DNA of 64,000 nucleotides. Source: Centroberyx gerrardi (Eukaryota; Chordata; Actinopteri; Beryciformes; Berycidae). The position numbers and the translations under genes are program-made. Positions 21,736-33,939 of this stretch are shown one piece after another (position 1 is the stretch's first letter; the number at the start of each line of letters is the position of its first letter). The stretch spans positions 17,630,176-17,694,175 of the forward strand of contig NC_136016.1 in the NCBI RefSeq assembly GCF_048128805.1, written 5' to 3'. The notes beneath the pieces were generated by a model. The model searched no databases and had not been told where the DNA came from. It saw only the letters and a list, made by a program, of their open reading frames with translations.

Positions 21736-24700
21736 CTAGCCAATTAGCCTAGCCAACTCATCCACTCTTCCTCCTTCCTCCTCCTCCTCTTCCTCCTCAT
21801 TTTCTCTCAAAGCATCTACCAGTCTGACCCAGAAAGCGTCCTGCTCCTGTGTGTTTCCAGGCCAGAGGAGGTAGGTCTTCTTGCGTACGATCTTGCGCAG
21901 GCGTGTGTATGGAGAGAGGCAGTGCTCTGGTATCTCCTCCAGGAACACCAGCAGCAGGACATCACTGCCGTCACACAGAAGCCTCAGACTGGCCAGCTGG
22001 AACTCCATCGTGCACCACTCACTCCGCAGGAAGTGACGTGTCACCACACAGATGGTGTGGCGGGAGCTGTAGATGGCCGCCTCGATGTTCTCCATAACGG
22101 CGCTGCCGGGGCGGAAGTCTCGGTGGTGGAGGCACAGCCTGAACCTCGGCCCACCGGCAGCCGGCCTCTCCAGCCGGGGCAGCAGTTGTCCCATCACCCA
22201 GGCCTCGTCCCTGGAGCTGTAGGAGATGAAGGCGTCATACCGGAAGTTGGCCCCCTGCACCCCCCTCCGTCCTCTGAGTTTTGCCCTGAGGACGAGCGCC
22301 AGGTAGCGCAGGGTGGGGCCCTGTGTGTGCCAGGCCAGACACACACATACAAACAGCACGTCTATCACAGAGCTGGCAATGAAGAGAGCGTAGGACATCT
22401 GGTCATAAGAGCAGGCCTTATCATCAAACTGCCACAGGTAGGGCGACCTCCTGTTGTTGTCACAGCGGAGGTCGTACAGGTAGGACACCTGGAGGGAACG
22501 AAATGAATGAAACTGCCATCAGATTTTCCACTAGGCCTAAAACTTGAGAGAAATGTATCATTTGAGAAGAAAAGCTACCACACACTTGGCTTAAAGTCTT
22601 GGAGACAGGTGCAAAGGGACTAATGGAGCCAGCCTTAGACCAATAGGAAAACAAGTCCTGTACACTGATTAAACTTACTTTATTCCAAACAATGCATACA
22701 ACGTTTCGGTCTGTAAGACCTTCCTCAGGTATTCAAAACACGTGTACTCTACCTGACATTTATAGTGGTGCCAATGGATCAATTAGCCGACACATTTTTT
22801 TGTATACCTGAGGAAGGTCTTATAGACCGAAGCGTTGAAATGTTATATGCATTTTTTGGAATTAAGTAATTCTCAATATATGTAACAATGTCTGTAGCTT
22901 CTACTACCTGTGTGTGAGTATTATGGACGGCCCAGGTCTTGAACCAGGCGTTTTCACAGGTGCAGGCAAATGGGTTGTCGCTGATGTCCAAGAAACGCAA
23001 TCTGGAAACAAACACAAAGGTTACTGATTTGCTTAAATTACATCCTAAAGTCAGTGTTTTGGAGTTTGGCCTGTGTCTTGCTTCTAAGGGAAGCAAGAAA
23101 GGAGGTAAAGTCGGAAATTAAGAAGGCAAGAATAAATATCAAGAGATGATAGAGGCTCATCTTAGCAACAACCTGATGACAGGGTCACATAACCAGAAAA
23201 ACAGTGGGATGGTGAGCCTGCACGGTTTTAACTCAAACACACAACCAGTCAATGAACTGGATAGTTTTTATTTGCGTCCTGATTTTCAACATGATGACAA
23301 GATGACAACTGGTCCTGAAACAGACTTTACTGTACAGGAATTTGAGTTTTTTGAGGGCCCAGATCCATATAATGTACTTAGGGAGGTACCTAAGACTTGT
23401 GCTGGTCAACTCAGCGGTATTTTTAAACTACATTTTATAAAATCGCTGTAGAGTACCGAGCCCCCAGGCCACTGTTGTTCCCATTGATCAAAAGAACAGG
23501 CCTTCGACTGTGGCATTAACCGCTTCTAATGGTGTAGGCCTATATGAGAAGCTACAATCTGGTTTCAGACCCAAATCAAATTACTGAGAAGTTTTGTTGA
23601 GGTCCTGAATGACCAATTCTGTTGGTAGCTGATTCTCCTTTGAGAACTATTTGCTTTAGATATTTCAGTGGCCTCTGTACCTTGGCAGAGCTTCCAACAG
23701 CGGCTTGTCCATAGTGTGGAGGTGGTTAGACTGGACCTTCAGGATCTCCAGTGAATTCCCTGGGGGCAGCAGGTTAGCAGGCAGAGCGTCCAGGTCGGCC
23801 CTGTAAAGAGTCAGCTTCTTCAGCCCTTTGAGAGGTAAGAGCACTGCACTCAGGTTGGTCTTGCTCATAACCATGCCAGCTATGTACAGAGCCGTCAGAT
23901 TGACCAGAGGAACGAAGGCGTCGGGATGGAAGTCACCCATGATGCTGTGTCCGATGGCAAGACTGACAAGTCGCCGCTGACCCTCAAAGAAATGCGGTCC
24001 AATATACCCAATGCCACGGCCACCGGGACCCTGGTAGTTCAACTCCAATACCTCCAAAGTGAACATGTGGTTAATGAGACCGACAGACAAATAGATCTAT
24101 ACTTGCAATGCATTACATTTCTACTGCCAATCATGAAGTGCATAATGACTATAAGAAACTGGTCATACCTTCAGAGAAGTCAGGTTGATGAAAGGAGTTT
24201 CATACAGCTTAAAATAGAGGCGGTTGTTGTACAGAATGAGTCCGCTCAAACTCACTAGGCCTGATAGAATGGATGGTGTCAGCCTCTTGATGCGGTTCCC
24301 ACTTAGGTCCAGGTATCTACAGGATGGATGGATGGATGTACAGTATATATATATAATTGGATGGACAGAGAGGACAGTTGGATGAATGCACAACCATACA
24401 CATGCACAAGCAGAATAAATAATACTAAATACCTGAGTTCTCTGAGGTCTTGGAAGGAGCCCTCTTCAATGAAATCGATAATGTTCAAACTGAGGTTGAG
24501 CTTCACTAGTCTCCACAGTTTACAGAAGGGCTGGTTGGTGATGTATTTTAGCAGATTGAACTGCAAGTATAGCTGCTGAAGGTGGGTGAGGGCACTGAAT
24601 ATCTTCGGTGTGAGCTCAGTGATTTCGTTTTTCAGGATAGACAGGCGAGTCAGCTTCTTCAGAGGGACAAACCAGTTAGGGTCCAGTTCGCGTATTTTGC

Positions 24701-25955
24701 TTCGGTCAAAAGCTAAAAAGTCGAGGTGGATCAGGTCTCTGAATGTATTCGGGTGAATGGCTAGCTTGTTTCGATTCAGCTGTAGCGTTTTCAGGCCTTC
24801 ATAGCCATCAAATGTAGTTTGAGATATCTCCTTCAACCCACAGTTGTTGAGATCAAGTCTGCTGGTGTTCCTCGTGGCCACCGCCAACCGGGCAACATTC
24901 CCCAGGTTAGCATTCTCAATAACAACCATTTTTGGAGTGGCACAGTCCAGGAGACTGGAGTTATGCTGCGGAAACCTGGATCCTCTTAGGTCAACCTGAA
25001 TCAAGTTATTAAAGTCACATTAGATTCATTTAAAACTGATTCTCATAGCAGAGTTAAAGCACACATTATAAGAACTATAAATAGATGTTGTATAATAATG
25101 AGGAAAGAAATGCTGCATAACAATTACATGTACCTCCACTCTCTCAAGTTGGTCCATTCCTTTCAGCAATCCGCAGATGGTGAAAGAGGATTTCTCCACA
25201 AACACAGAAAACGTCACCCAAGAAAGATTCCTCTTGGTCTCCACAGAGAGTCCTGCCAGCACCTCTGCTTTAGTCCCCTTCAGAAGCAGACTCTTCAGCC
25301 TGGGGTTGTAGGCAAAGACATCGGCCTGGAGCTCCAGCTCTGAGTTGTTGGACAGCTTGATGTACTCAAGAGCAGGGAACCCGCTCACGTTTAACCTCTG
25401 GATGTTGTTTGCTAAAAGATATAGCCGCTTAAGAGTGGAGGAGACGCCACACTCTCCACAGCTGAAAGTCTTCAGCCTGTTCAGAGACAGATCCACTTCT
25501 TGAATCCCAGGGAGGAAACGAAAAAAACCTGGCAAGATTCTGACAATTTGGTTATGGGTTAAAAGGAGGATTCGTAGGCTGGTGAGTTCATCGAAGGCAT
25601 CGGGGTGGATGTGTGAGATGTTGTTGCAGGTCAGGTTGAGACGATCCAGGCGCTTCAGTCCTCTGAATTCTCCTCCTCTCAGAGAGACCAGCTGGTTCTG
25701 GCTCAGGTTCAGGTCTGCGAGCTTGAGCAAGCGTCTGAAGCATCCAGAGGGGATGGTCCTGATCCTGTTCTTGCACAGGTTGACTGCCGTTATGTTTTCT
25801 GGGATCATGCTAGTGACTTCAGAGAGGTTGGCGATGTTCTTGTTGAAGCACCACATGGTTTCCCCGGCTGGGTAGTTCTGAGAGCAGCCCTTAAAGCCAA
25901 AACCCCAGCAGGCCGAGGCGCTGAGCAGAAGCAAGAACAGAGAAGTTCGCACCAT
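21736..25955 (-). CDS. Toll-like receptor, fish TLR11-family type (six coding exons, 916 aa)
   Basis: Type I innate receptor that senses microbial ligands through leucine-rich repeats and signals through its TIR domain. Coding exons, 5' to 3': 25955-25134, 24995-24433, 24316-24169, 24051-23681, 23001-22908, 22488-21736, joined in phases 0/2/0/2/0; total 2751 nt. Signal peptide MVRTSLFLLLLSASACWGF, then an N-terminal Cys motif, many LRRs (LxxLxLSxNxL), and an LRRCT split across exons (ACTCENAWF, then LRCDNN and KACSYDQ). The TM helix is near residues 698-720 and the TIR about 748-896, with box 1 YDAFISY, BB loop RDFRPG (Pro793) and box 3 FW at 885-886. It ends in an acidic tail with eight Glu in a row. 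The TIR resembles TLR22/TLR23-type receptors, but I cannot fix the member. It is convergent with mprip. An AG acceptor at 25999-26000 hints at a 5' non-coding exon upstream. Confidence 0.9.
22673..22875. repeat. Inverted repeat (fold-back) in a TLR intron
   Basis: Two arms of roughly 65 bp face each other (about 22673-22740 and 22799-22870) around a loop of about 60 bp. Each contains ACCTGAGGAAGGTCTT followed by AGACCGAA and CGTTG, with about 80-85% match by eye. The GAGGAAGG...CCGAAACGTTG motif recurs in vertebrate repeats. It lies between the LRRCT and TIR exons. Confidence 0.7.
23541..23629 (+). repeat. Decayed non-LTR retrotransposon fragment (reverse transcriptase-like)
   Basis: Translation gives YEKLQSGFRPKSN, a stop, then a shifted frame with VLLRS. 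This resembles the conserved (F)EKLQSGFRxxHSTETALLKV block of LINE reverse transcriptases. It is frame-broken and sits within a TLR intron. The match is from motif recognition only. Confidence 0.4.
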
Positions 25956-28440
25956 CTTCGCTGTACAGTTCCCCTACACAAGCTGCACAGGAGTCCAACT
26001 AGAAAAAATGTTTTGACATAGAAAACCCACTGCATTATGAGGAAGTTGACAAGGAATCACATTGAGGCTGTAATGAATGATCAGTCTTATTGTTTCTTGT
26101 ATAGAAGTGTGTTAAAGAGACAAAGCACTGAATGTTCAAGGATTTCTTCATGAAAAGGCTATCGCTCTTAAAGTTAATGCCCTTATTAAATATTAAACTA
26201 TATTTAATAAATAATAAATATAGTTACTCCTGTTACTGTAATTGAGTAGCTTTTTTGTTTAATAGTAGTTGTAATTAATTGTAGATTATTTTTTGAAATC
26301 AGTAATTTTACTTTTACTTAAGTGTGTTTTGACTGAAGTATTGTACTTTGCTGAATTTTAAATCACATTCATTACAAAGTAGCATTTTCTAGGCTCTCCA
26401 TAAGCACTGCATCAGAAACTAGACTGTTGTCCAAAGTTGGCCAAATGTGGAGCCATCCACAGTGAACAGCCAGTCAGCCGAGAAGAGAAGAGTAATCTGG
26501 CTTTACTTTAATTAATTTTCCAATTAAAATAATCTACTTTCAACTTTGTCCTCTCTGCCTTTTAGAATAAATCGCTGAATGCATTTTAAATTAGCTACTT
26601 TTAATTCTACTTAAGTAGATTTTTACACCGGTAATTTAAATACAATTTCAGCAAAGTAGCAACCCCTGAATATAACATTATATATTCAGTTAACAATCCA
26701 AAAGTTAACATTCAGTGTTCTTGCCAACAACATTGATGTACAAACCATGACAAATTATATTAAATCCTCCTTTTCATAAGAATATCTTGCATCACATTAA
26801 AAGGAAAACATATTTATACAGTATGACTGTGACAGCATGAAGACTAAAACATACCCTTTCATCTCTTCTGATGCTGCTTTACTTTTTGCAGCTGCACTTC
26901 CCATTTTGACCGTTATCAAGTTCTCTAAATGTCTTTGCGTGGGAAGGAGGTTTTTGTGTGTAGAGTTGTAATCACACTATTGAATGCAGTTCTTATCTTG
27001 CTCAGTTAGCTGTGGTAATGTTTTTTTTTTTTTCAACCAACACATTAATTTTGTCTCAATGTCAGATGATTTTGAGGATGTGCAGCTGCAGGAGTGTACA
27101 AAAATCAAGACATTGCAGATCTCAGCAAGCACCACTTCATCCATCTTTACATGGCAGCCCCAGTTATGTCCTTTTTTATGTGCAGTAACTTAAGTCATTT
27201 TTTCCATTGAATCAATCTGTGAAAATGTTGAAAAGATCATTTTTTGAAAAGCCAGCAATATGGGTGTATTTCATTGTGAGGCAATGGCAACACAAACTAT
27301 AGCATTCATTGTTCAATGTTATAATTCCTGATGTGAGTTGCAAGCCTCTATGAAATATTCTCAGTGTGTGAATCAGGACAAAGGTTTGAAAAGCAAAGAG
27401 GAAATAAATGTTAGTATTCAGAACACAATCAACAATTATGTTGCAATGGAAGTTCATGAAATTGAGTAAGAAATACAAGTTTCATATTCAGTTACTCCAT
27501 GAGATATTGTCACTCAAACTATTGAATGTGTTATCATCTGTGTCATTGATGTAACATTATACAACAACATTTAAACTGAGCCTATCAACTCTCAACTCAC
27601 TGTCATGCCCTGTAGCTCTTACTGCATTGAATACAAAACATAGACAAAATATTGTTGATATGATATTTTTTTTTTTAAAAAACAAAGAAAGAAAGGATAA
27701 AATGCAGGCATTAGCAACACACATCCTTGTTCTCAACAGGACTCATGGTCATCCAAATGTAATTTCACTCCGGTAAATCTTTGCCCACACGAGGGAGCTA
27801 TCGGCTTTGGTCCTATTTCAATGAAGCTATACTGCATATAGAGACTGTACTGTGTTTGTAGGAGAATTTATATTTTTTCATGCCAAAGACACCCAGATGG
27901 ACATTTGGCAGAGAACCCCAGAACAGACAGAGAGACATTGTGTTAACTGGTAGCTTAAATGAAATTACCTTAAAATTTATATATTTTCCTTTTTTCAGAA
28001 GACCCACCATCAGGAGTCTCTGGGTGTTCCCAGACTGTTGGACTGACAGACTGACTGCTGTAAAACTTCAGATTAATGCTGCCTAAATTTAAAATCTGTC
28101 TCAGTAAAGCACTGAGCGCTCTGCATCGTTGAAAGGCTATGGGAGTCTTACAGCAATTATGTCTTAGTGGGAAACTAGAGAAACTATAGATTTCTATTTT
28201 TCATTTTTGAAAACAAATGACAAAAAATTGTTATGGTGCACATCTGATGCTTCCAACATTTTCTTATTAATATGCTAAATATGTTACATTTTCATTGATT
28301 GAATGATAGCTGTTTTTTTTTTTTAAAAGAACTAGTACAAATATGACTTTAGTAATAATATCTTTAAGTCAATTAAGATATTCAGTTCACATCAAATATG
28401 GATTTAAAAAAACTCACGGTTAAAGAGAGCAGACAGGCAT
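25956..28440. other. Intergenic region between the TLR 5' end and the prr35 3' end (part)
   Basis: AT-rich with no supported coding gene. The - strand near 25998 (CTTTTTTCTAG-like acceptor) and near 26858 (donor AAAGG|gtatgt) could mark a non-coding first exon of the TLR; this is speculative. A decayed repeat is listed separately. Confidence 0.5.
26222..26660. repeat. Decayed hAT-derived repeat (tentative)
   Basis: Segments such as TTACTTTTACTTAAGTG and TCTACTTAAGTAGATTTTTAC, with repeated AAAGTAGC, resemble the widespread fish repeat rich in ACTTTTACTTGAGTA (compare the intact copy at 56271-56754). Ends and target duplication could not be defined. Confidence 0.35.
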
Positions 28441-28740
28441 TTTGACCTCTTCAGGATGAACGTCCATTGCGGTTCTTCTGGTCATGGCAGCTGACCTTTG
28501 CGGCCGTGTGTTGGGTGTGAGGGTGGCGAGGGGGCAGGAGGAAGCAGGCCAGCCCGGCGCTGTGTGCCCGACCTCGGGGCAGACAGGTGCTCCTCCGCTT
28601 AGCCTATGTGGAGCTCGGCCCCGGGGCCCTGACCTTTGCAGGGGGGCTCCTGGACCTAGGAGCCAGGCGCAGGTGACCCCGCTGACGGCGTTTTAGCTTA
28701 GGGAGTCCCTTCACCTTTAGCACAGGCACCCCACTATGTC
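28441..28740. promoter_or_regulatory. GC-rich block with paired nuclear-receptor-like sites
   Basis: A sharply GC-rich, non-repetitive block in AT-rich surroundings, downstream of prr35. It has TGACCTTTG at 28492-28500 and again at 28630-28638, plus TTGACCTC near 28443. These resemble HNF4/NR2F-type half sites. I see no exon. It may be a conserved regulatory element, inferred from composition only. Confidence 0.35.
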
Positions 28741-29686
28741 AGGGCGGATAGAGGAGAGTCACAGGGGTCGTGCCACTACGTATCAGCGGAGCCTGCTTGT
28801 CTTTTCGTTTGCTAACCTGTAAGCCCCTGACTCTGTTTAGCAGGCCAGTCATCATAATGTTTAGCCTCACGGTCTTTACAAAAGGAAACTTGACGTACAG
28901 TACACTGATGAATCCACGTTGAAACATTATTATATTCCATCTCATACTGAATGTTATTTTCTTTTATGCAATTACATACAAATCTTTCATTATTTTATTC
29001 TTTTCTGGTGTTTCGTGTTCCTCTGATATGTGGATGTTTGTTTCCTTTCTGTTCATCTTTATTGCCACAATTTCATAAAGAAGAATAAGACACGTTCTTG
29101 TTTCTTCTCTTTGTTTATTCAAAGAAATACAGTGTGTATAATACAATTTTATTTTCATCAAATGCAATAATACAGTCCAACATGACATCATCCATATAAA
29201 ACATAACATTTACCCTTTAAAACATTTTACTTACATTGATCAAATAATTACATTATTTACAAATCAGCTCAAAGGATTGTCTCTCAATATTATTCTAATG
29301 GCCTTACATTAAAAATTCTTGTTCTTTCACCTTTTGTCTTGGTAAGTGCTGGGCTGTTTTTTCATTTTATAAGTCGCTCATTCATATTACATTTTACTAT
29401 TATCTTTAAGAGAATCCTATAGTAACAATCAATGTCCAGTTAGTGCATTAGTATCACTTCTCATTTTCCATATTTTGTCCTTCATTCTCTGTTTGTCTTA
29501 TAAGGTGCTAAATTTTTTGAGGTTGATGTGAAGGGAACTTGGGGATGAGAGTGACAGGCTTCTTTTGAGCAGTGAAAATCGAAGGGCATGCCAATGATAA
29601 AGACAAATTCATGTAGCTGTAGCATTTGAACAACTGTATGGAATCAGATTTATTCAGGCTATAGACATATACAGATTAACAGAGTT
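28741..29686 (-). other. prr35 3' UTR and flank
   Basis: AT-rich sequence beyond the prr35 stop with candidate AATAAA signals (- strand) at 29649-29654 and 29114-29119. Which one is used is unclear. No coding exon is seen. Confidence 0.5.
29649..29654 (-). promoter_or_regulatory. Candidate prr35 polyadenylation signal
   Basis: AATAAA on the - strand, 33 bp beyond the TAA stop. The next candidate is at 29114-29119. Confidence 0.35.
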
Positions 29687-32153
29687 TTAGTTGTCTATAG
29701 CTGTCAAGGGGCTAGGAGGACACTGGGCTTCTAGTCGCTGTATGGACGGTGGTCTCTTTTGGGTTTTGGCAGAGGAGGGGATGTCGGTGAAGACCACAGG
29801 TCGGCCGTCGGGGCAGAGCAGGACGCTGGAGTCGGCCTCACACTTAGTGGTTCTGCTTGGCCATAAGGCCTCAGCCGGACTGGGCCTCAAACCCAGGCCG
29901 CTGGGGGAGAGAACCTCTGTGTTTACCACCGACACACCCGCCTGACTCATCTTGATCAGCATGTCCAGCGACTGCTTACGACTCTCCAGCGAAGCCTTCA
30001 TTGCCTTCCTCTCGCTCTCCTCCTCATCGTCGTCCTTTTCTTCCTCTACCTCCTCGTCTTCCTCCTCCGTCTCTGTTGTGTTGTCTTTCAGGCCGCCATC
30101 CTCTCTCACGCCCTGGTCACCGTGGGCGACCGCATCTGTGGAGTCTTTCTTCACCGACAGGTCGAGAGGCCCTTCGCTCTGGCGGGCCGTCCGCTCCAGC
30201 GCCTGGTGGATGTGGGAGAGCTCGCTGCGGATTTTGTTCAGGTGTTCCCAGAGGTGGCGCTGGGCGGGAAGGTCCTCTTTCTCCAGGTGGGAGATTTTGC
30301 GCTCAGCCTCCTGGTACTCCTGCAGGGCCTTGGAGAGGTCGCTGAGGAGGGCAGCCACTGACTCTGAAGCTCCCTCCCCCATTGTCCGGGCAGAGGTCGA
30401 GTCCTGGCTATTGGGTCCCCCACAAGTCGGAAGAGAGGATGATTCACTATTGGGACTGGTGAGGGAATCACTGTACCAGGATTCGGTAGGCCGAGTCTGA
30501 GGCTGAACGCTCTGTAAACTAAGGAGGAGAGAAGTATTTAGAGATTTTCAGTTAGATACCTACGACATTTACGTCTACCACAAAAAGAAATACCCCTACA
30601 TGTATGACACATACTATAGATAATTCTATGATGAAAATAACGATGATCACACTACTACTACTGCTACTGCTTCTAGTACTGTTACTATTAATAACAAGAA
30701 GAAGAAGAGGAAGAAGTAGAAGAAGAAGAGTGTATGGGGATTCTTACCTGCTATGGAGGAGAAGCTTGTCCGCTGCCATAGTAAGAGTTGAAGCATTCTG
30801 GATGTTCTTTAGAAGGTCCAAGGTGAAGCCCATGGCCGGCTTTTTCTCCACGGGGGCCTCGTGGTTCCCCAGTGGGGCCCCGGTCCTCTTGAGGCCCCAC
30901 CCTGCTTTACCCTCCTTGGCTGTAACCTGCAGTTTATCCCCCAGCCTGTAGCCTGGGTCAGGGGACTCTCTCTGCGGTGACACCCAGCCAGCAGGGGACA
31001 CCGTGGTGGTCCCCGGCCGCAAAGCAGGCACTTTCCACAGATTGACTTTGGGCTGGTAGCCGGACAAGGGATTAGCCTCCAAACTGTTTGCGGAGGTTTT
31101 GAGCCCTTTGCTGGCGTCAGTCTGCCCAGAGGCTGGTCCGAAGGTGTGCTCACACAGGAAGGGGTAGTAGAGACGAGGAGGGAGGAGGGCTCTGTCTGCG
31201 TGAGGGTGCGCGCTGGAGGCAGGGTGCATGAGCTGAGCGGCCGAAGCGAGGAAGGGAAGCTGGGCTAGCTGCGCGTGGGTTTGGGCAGTGACGTTGGCGG
31301 CAGCAGTGGGAATAGCTGAGTTCACGTAGGAGAAGAGGCTGGGGCTTATGGGGTAGCCCACCCCGAGGACTGACAGGTTGAGTCCGGTGGGATCCTGGTA
31401 GTCCACCAGGTTGGGCGGAGGAGGGTAGCAGGGGATTGAACTGGCCACGCGGGGCTGGGCACCTTCAGCCTTGGCCTTAGTGTGGCTGGTAGCTAGCAGC
31501 CGCCACTGCTCTGACAGCAGACCGGGGGCTGTTAGACATGTTTTGGACAGCTTATAGTGTTTCAGCTGGGCCTCTACCTCCACCGAGCGTGCCCGTAGAA
31601 GCTGGTCTTCCAGGGAGAACATGTCAGCCATCAGGAGCTCTGATTCTGGCCGTTTGGTTTTCTTGGTGGCGCCTTCTACAGCGTCTCCTCTGTTGCTGCC
31701 GTTACTGGAGCTCTCCTTTGTGAGCTCTGCTCCCTCCGCTCGTCCTCCCTCCTCTTCATCTTCTGGCCCCTGGCTTTCCCTGTCCTCTCCTTCCTCCTCC
31801 ATTATCCTTCGCTGCCTGGGTCGCTCCTCAGTCCCTGTTACTTGCTCTGGCTCATCTTTCCCAGTTGCATGGATGCCGTGTGCCTGCTGGAGGGGTCGGA
31901 GCTGGTCCGGGTGCAGAATGTTTCCCTTTTTATACGGCCAGTCTGACTCTATGAGCAGGGACAGGGAGTTCTTACATAGGCTGTACTTCATATGGTTGTA
32001 CAGGTGGGACTTCTCCATGCAGGTGAAGGGGCACTGGAAGCATTTGTAGTTGTAGGGTTTGCCCCATGGCCGGGGAATGTAGTGGGGCTTCTTGGGTTTG
32101 CGCTCCTTGTGTTTGCAGGCGGACGTCACTTTACATGCGTCGTCCTTGGACAT
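29687..32153 (-). CDS. prr35: PRR35, C2HC zinc-finger protein of the ZNF750 family
   Basis: Probable nuclear transcription cofactor; its function is little studied, while its relative ZNF750 regulates epidermal differentiation. Coding exons 32153-30748 and 30518-29687 are joined through a split Ser codon (AG + T) across a 229-bp intron; 745 residues, longer than human PRR35 (about 570). The N-terminus has KPKKPHYIPRPWGKPY (19-34) followed by a single finger C-x2-C-x12-H-x5-C (C38, C41, H54, C60). Further family blocks are SIPCYPPPPN, LSVLGVGYPISPSLFSY, a helical DLSKALQEYQEAERK / LSHIHQALERT, PLDLSVKK (PLDLS at 586-590) and TTKCEADSSV. PLDLS is a classic CtBP-binding motif. An acidic run, EEEDEEVEEEKDDDEEE, lies between these blocks. 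It has two likely 5' non-coding exons and a TATA promoter upstream. Confidence 0.93.
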
Positions 32154-32269
32154 GATTGAGATAGACCGCTCACAGTCTTGGTGTTTATCAAGATTATGTG
32201 ACTGAGTTAGACTAATGAGAATTCAAGATAAGTTTTTTAGATTTTTTTTCTTTTCTGCCAGGGTACATT

Positions 32270-32326
32270 TCATTTGTTGTGAACGTCTCCTCGGGCTTGA
32301 ATGTAGATGGGTGTGAAAAAGAGCAT
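32270..32326 (-). other. Upstream ORF in the prr35 5' leader
   Basis: ATG at 32326 opens 18 codons (MLFFTPIYIQARGDVHNK) and stops at 32270-32272, about 117 nt before the prr35 ATG. The stop overlaps another ATG (AAATGAAATG). It lies in the same exon, whose acceptor CCACAG| is at 32352-32353 (exon start 32351). Confidence 0.5.
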
Positions 32327-32740
32327 TCTCTCTACACAAGTGGAGCGGGGCCTGTGGAATACAAAAGACAAATTGTTAGAATGATGAGTAAAGAAAAAAA
32401 AAAAACGTCAAAACATCAAAAACATCAGATTGACAGTGTAGCTATTATCTTTTCAATTTATCAATTTTACTTCTTGACTTGTTCTTCGTAACTCGTAACT
32501 GAGGAAAGAAGGAGACAACTTGCAGAAATGCAGTCATGTTACGGTGTGTGTCAAAAATGAGCATCTTAGCATCTGAGATGAGGTTGTGTGTGCACTGAAG
32601 GGTGTTATGTATCAGCATGCACATATGTGTATTATGTGAGTGCATCATGTGTTGTCTGCCTACGCTGAGTGTTGCCACTAACCTAACTGCAGGGAGGCCC
32701 ACACTGCTCTGTTCTCACTGTACCTGCCACTACTCATTAG

Positions 32741-33070
32741 TTCCAGTGCAGTACCAGGCGCTAACAGGGCCCAGGGCTGGGGGGCAAACAGGCCGTCCCG
32801 GGGGGCTCTGCACCTGTGCAGGGGGCCTCACTCACGGGCCCGCCTGGGTTCAGGGCTGGACCCTCGGAGGTCGGCTACAGGCATAGTGAGGCCTGGGTGA
32901 GGGTTGCATAGGGCGGGCTTGGAAGGGAGAGGGAATGGGGGTATGAGCCCTGGTTCCTAATGAGAGCCTGGCGTCATGCCTATAGGGCATCATTAGTGCC
33001 AGGGAGGGATCTGGGTCAGGGCGCAGTGCCCAAGTTCAACTGCTCCCCTGTACTCTGCCTCGTCTTGCTA
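32741..33070. promoter_or_regulatory. GC-rich unique block in the prr35 intron
   Basis: Strongly GC-rich, non-repetitive, no open exon with splice sites, between AT-rich flanks. The composition suggests a regulatory element; no specific factor can be named with confidence. Confidence 0.3.
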
Positions 33071-33939
33071 CTTCTGCATTTGGAGTTGGGATGGCGGTTT
33101 CAAAGTTCAGAATTTGTCAATATACAGTCATAGTATGGACTATGAGCGGTTCAATTTATGATGCATATATTAAAATGAATTAAAATGGCTTTACTTCTAT
33201 ATGCCGTGACTGACAAGGCAAACAACCTCTCAGCACCAATAAACCTTCCAGCTGCATTTATTGTAATATTTATATTTTAAGCAATTTAACTCTTGCTTTC
33301 TTCCCTCTATGAAATACATGATAAAGTATAGCTTGTACATCTACAGTAATCTACTATTTACCTAGGATTTAGTTACTGTTCACTCTCCAAAAATTGTCTA
33401 TTTCTCTTTTGCAATTTCTCTTTCTCCTCCTCTTTCTCTATCGTTCTCTTTTTCTTTCTCTTTCTAGTTCTTGTTCTCTTTCTTTCTCTTCCATTTTCTC
33501 TGGTATTTTTTTAATATATAGGTAACATGAGTTGCATTGCATTGGTTTAATTAATATCCCTCTCTCCTACTCCTCTCAAATAGATTAAAATATCCAACAA
33601 TTAAATGATTTTTTTCTTCTTCAATTAAATCAGAGAAACTTTGTGATCTTTCTCTACTTTGAGCGAAGCCGCTGGGTGAACCCTGCGGTGAAAGAAGGCG
33701 TGAGTGAGCCTGCTCCTCAATTTAAAAGACTCTGCTGTGAGGCTTTTATTTTGTCTTTTTCCCCAGGTCATTCAAGGATGAAAGTCTGTGTGATGTTCGG
33801 GGTCCATGCTGAGGTAAAACAAACTTTACCAACCCGTTTTTTTTTTCCTGTCTTTACACTGACTTGTCTTTTTACAAGATAACTCTTCATCACAAAGCTT
33901 TGAAATAAAGGCGAATGTCTCTGACACAGGTGAGGGATG

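Noticed and set aside
21922-22506. 194-residue + strand frame opposite the TLR TIR exon
   Set aside because: It is the antisense of a conserved TIR domain, made open by GC-rich codons. It has no protein similarity I can see.
23146-23451. 101-residue + strand frame in the TLR intron
   Set aside because: No recognisable protein, splice site or promoter. Frames of this length are common by chance here.
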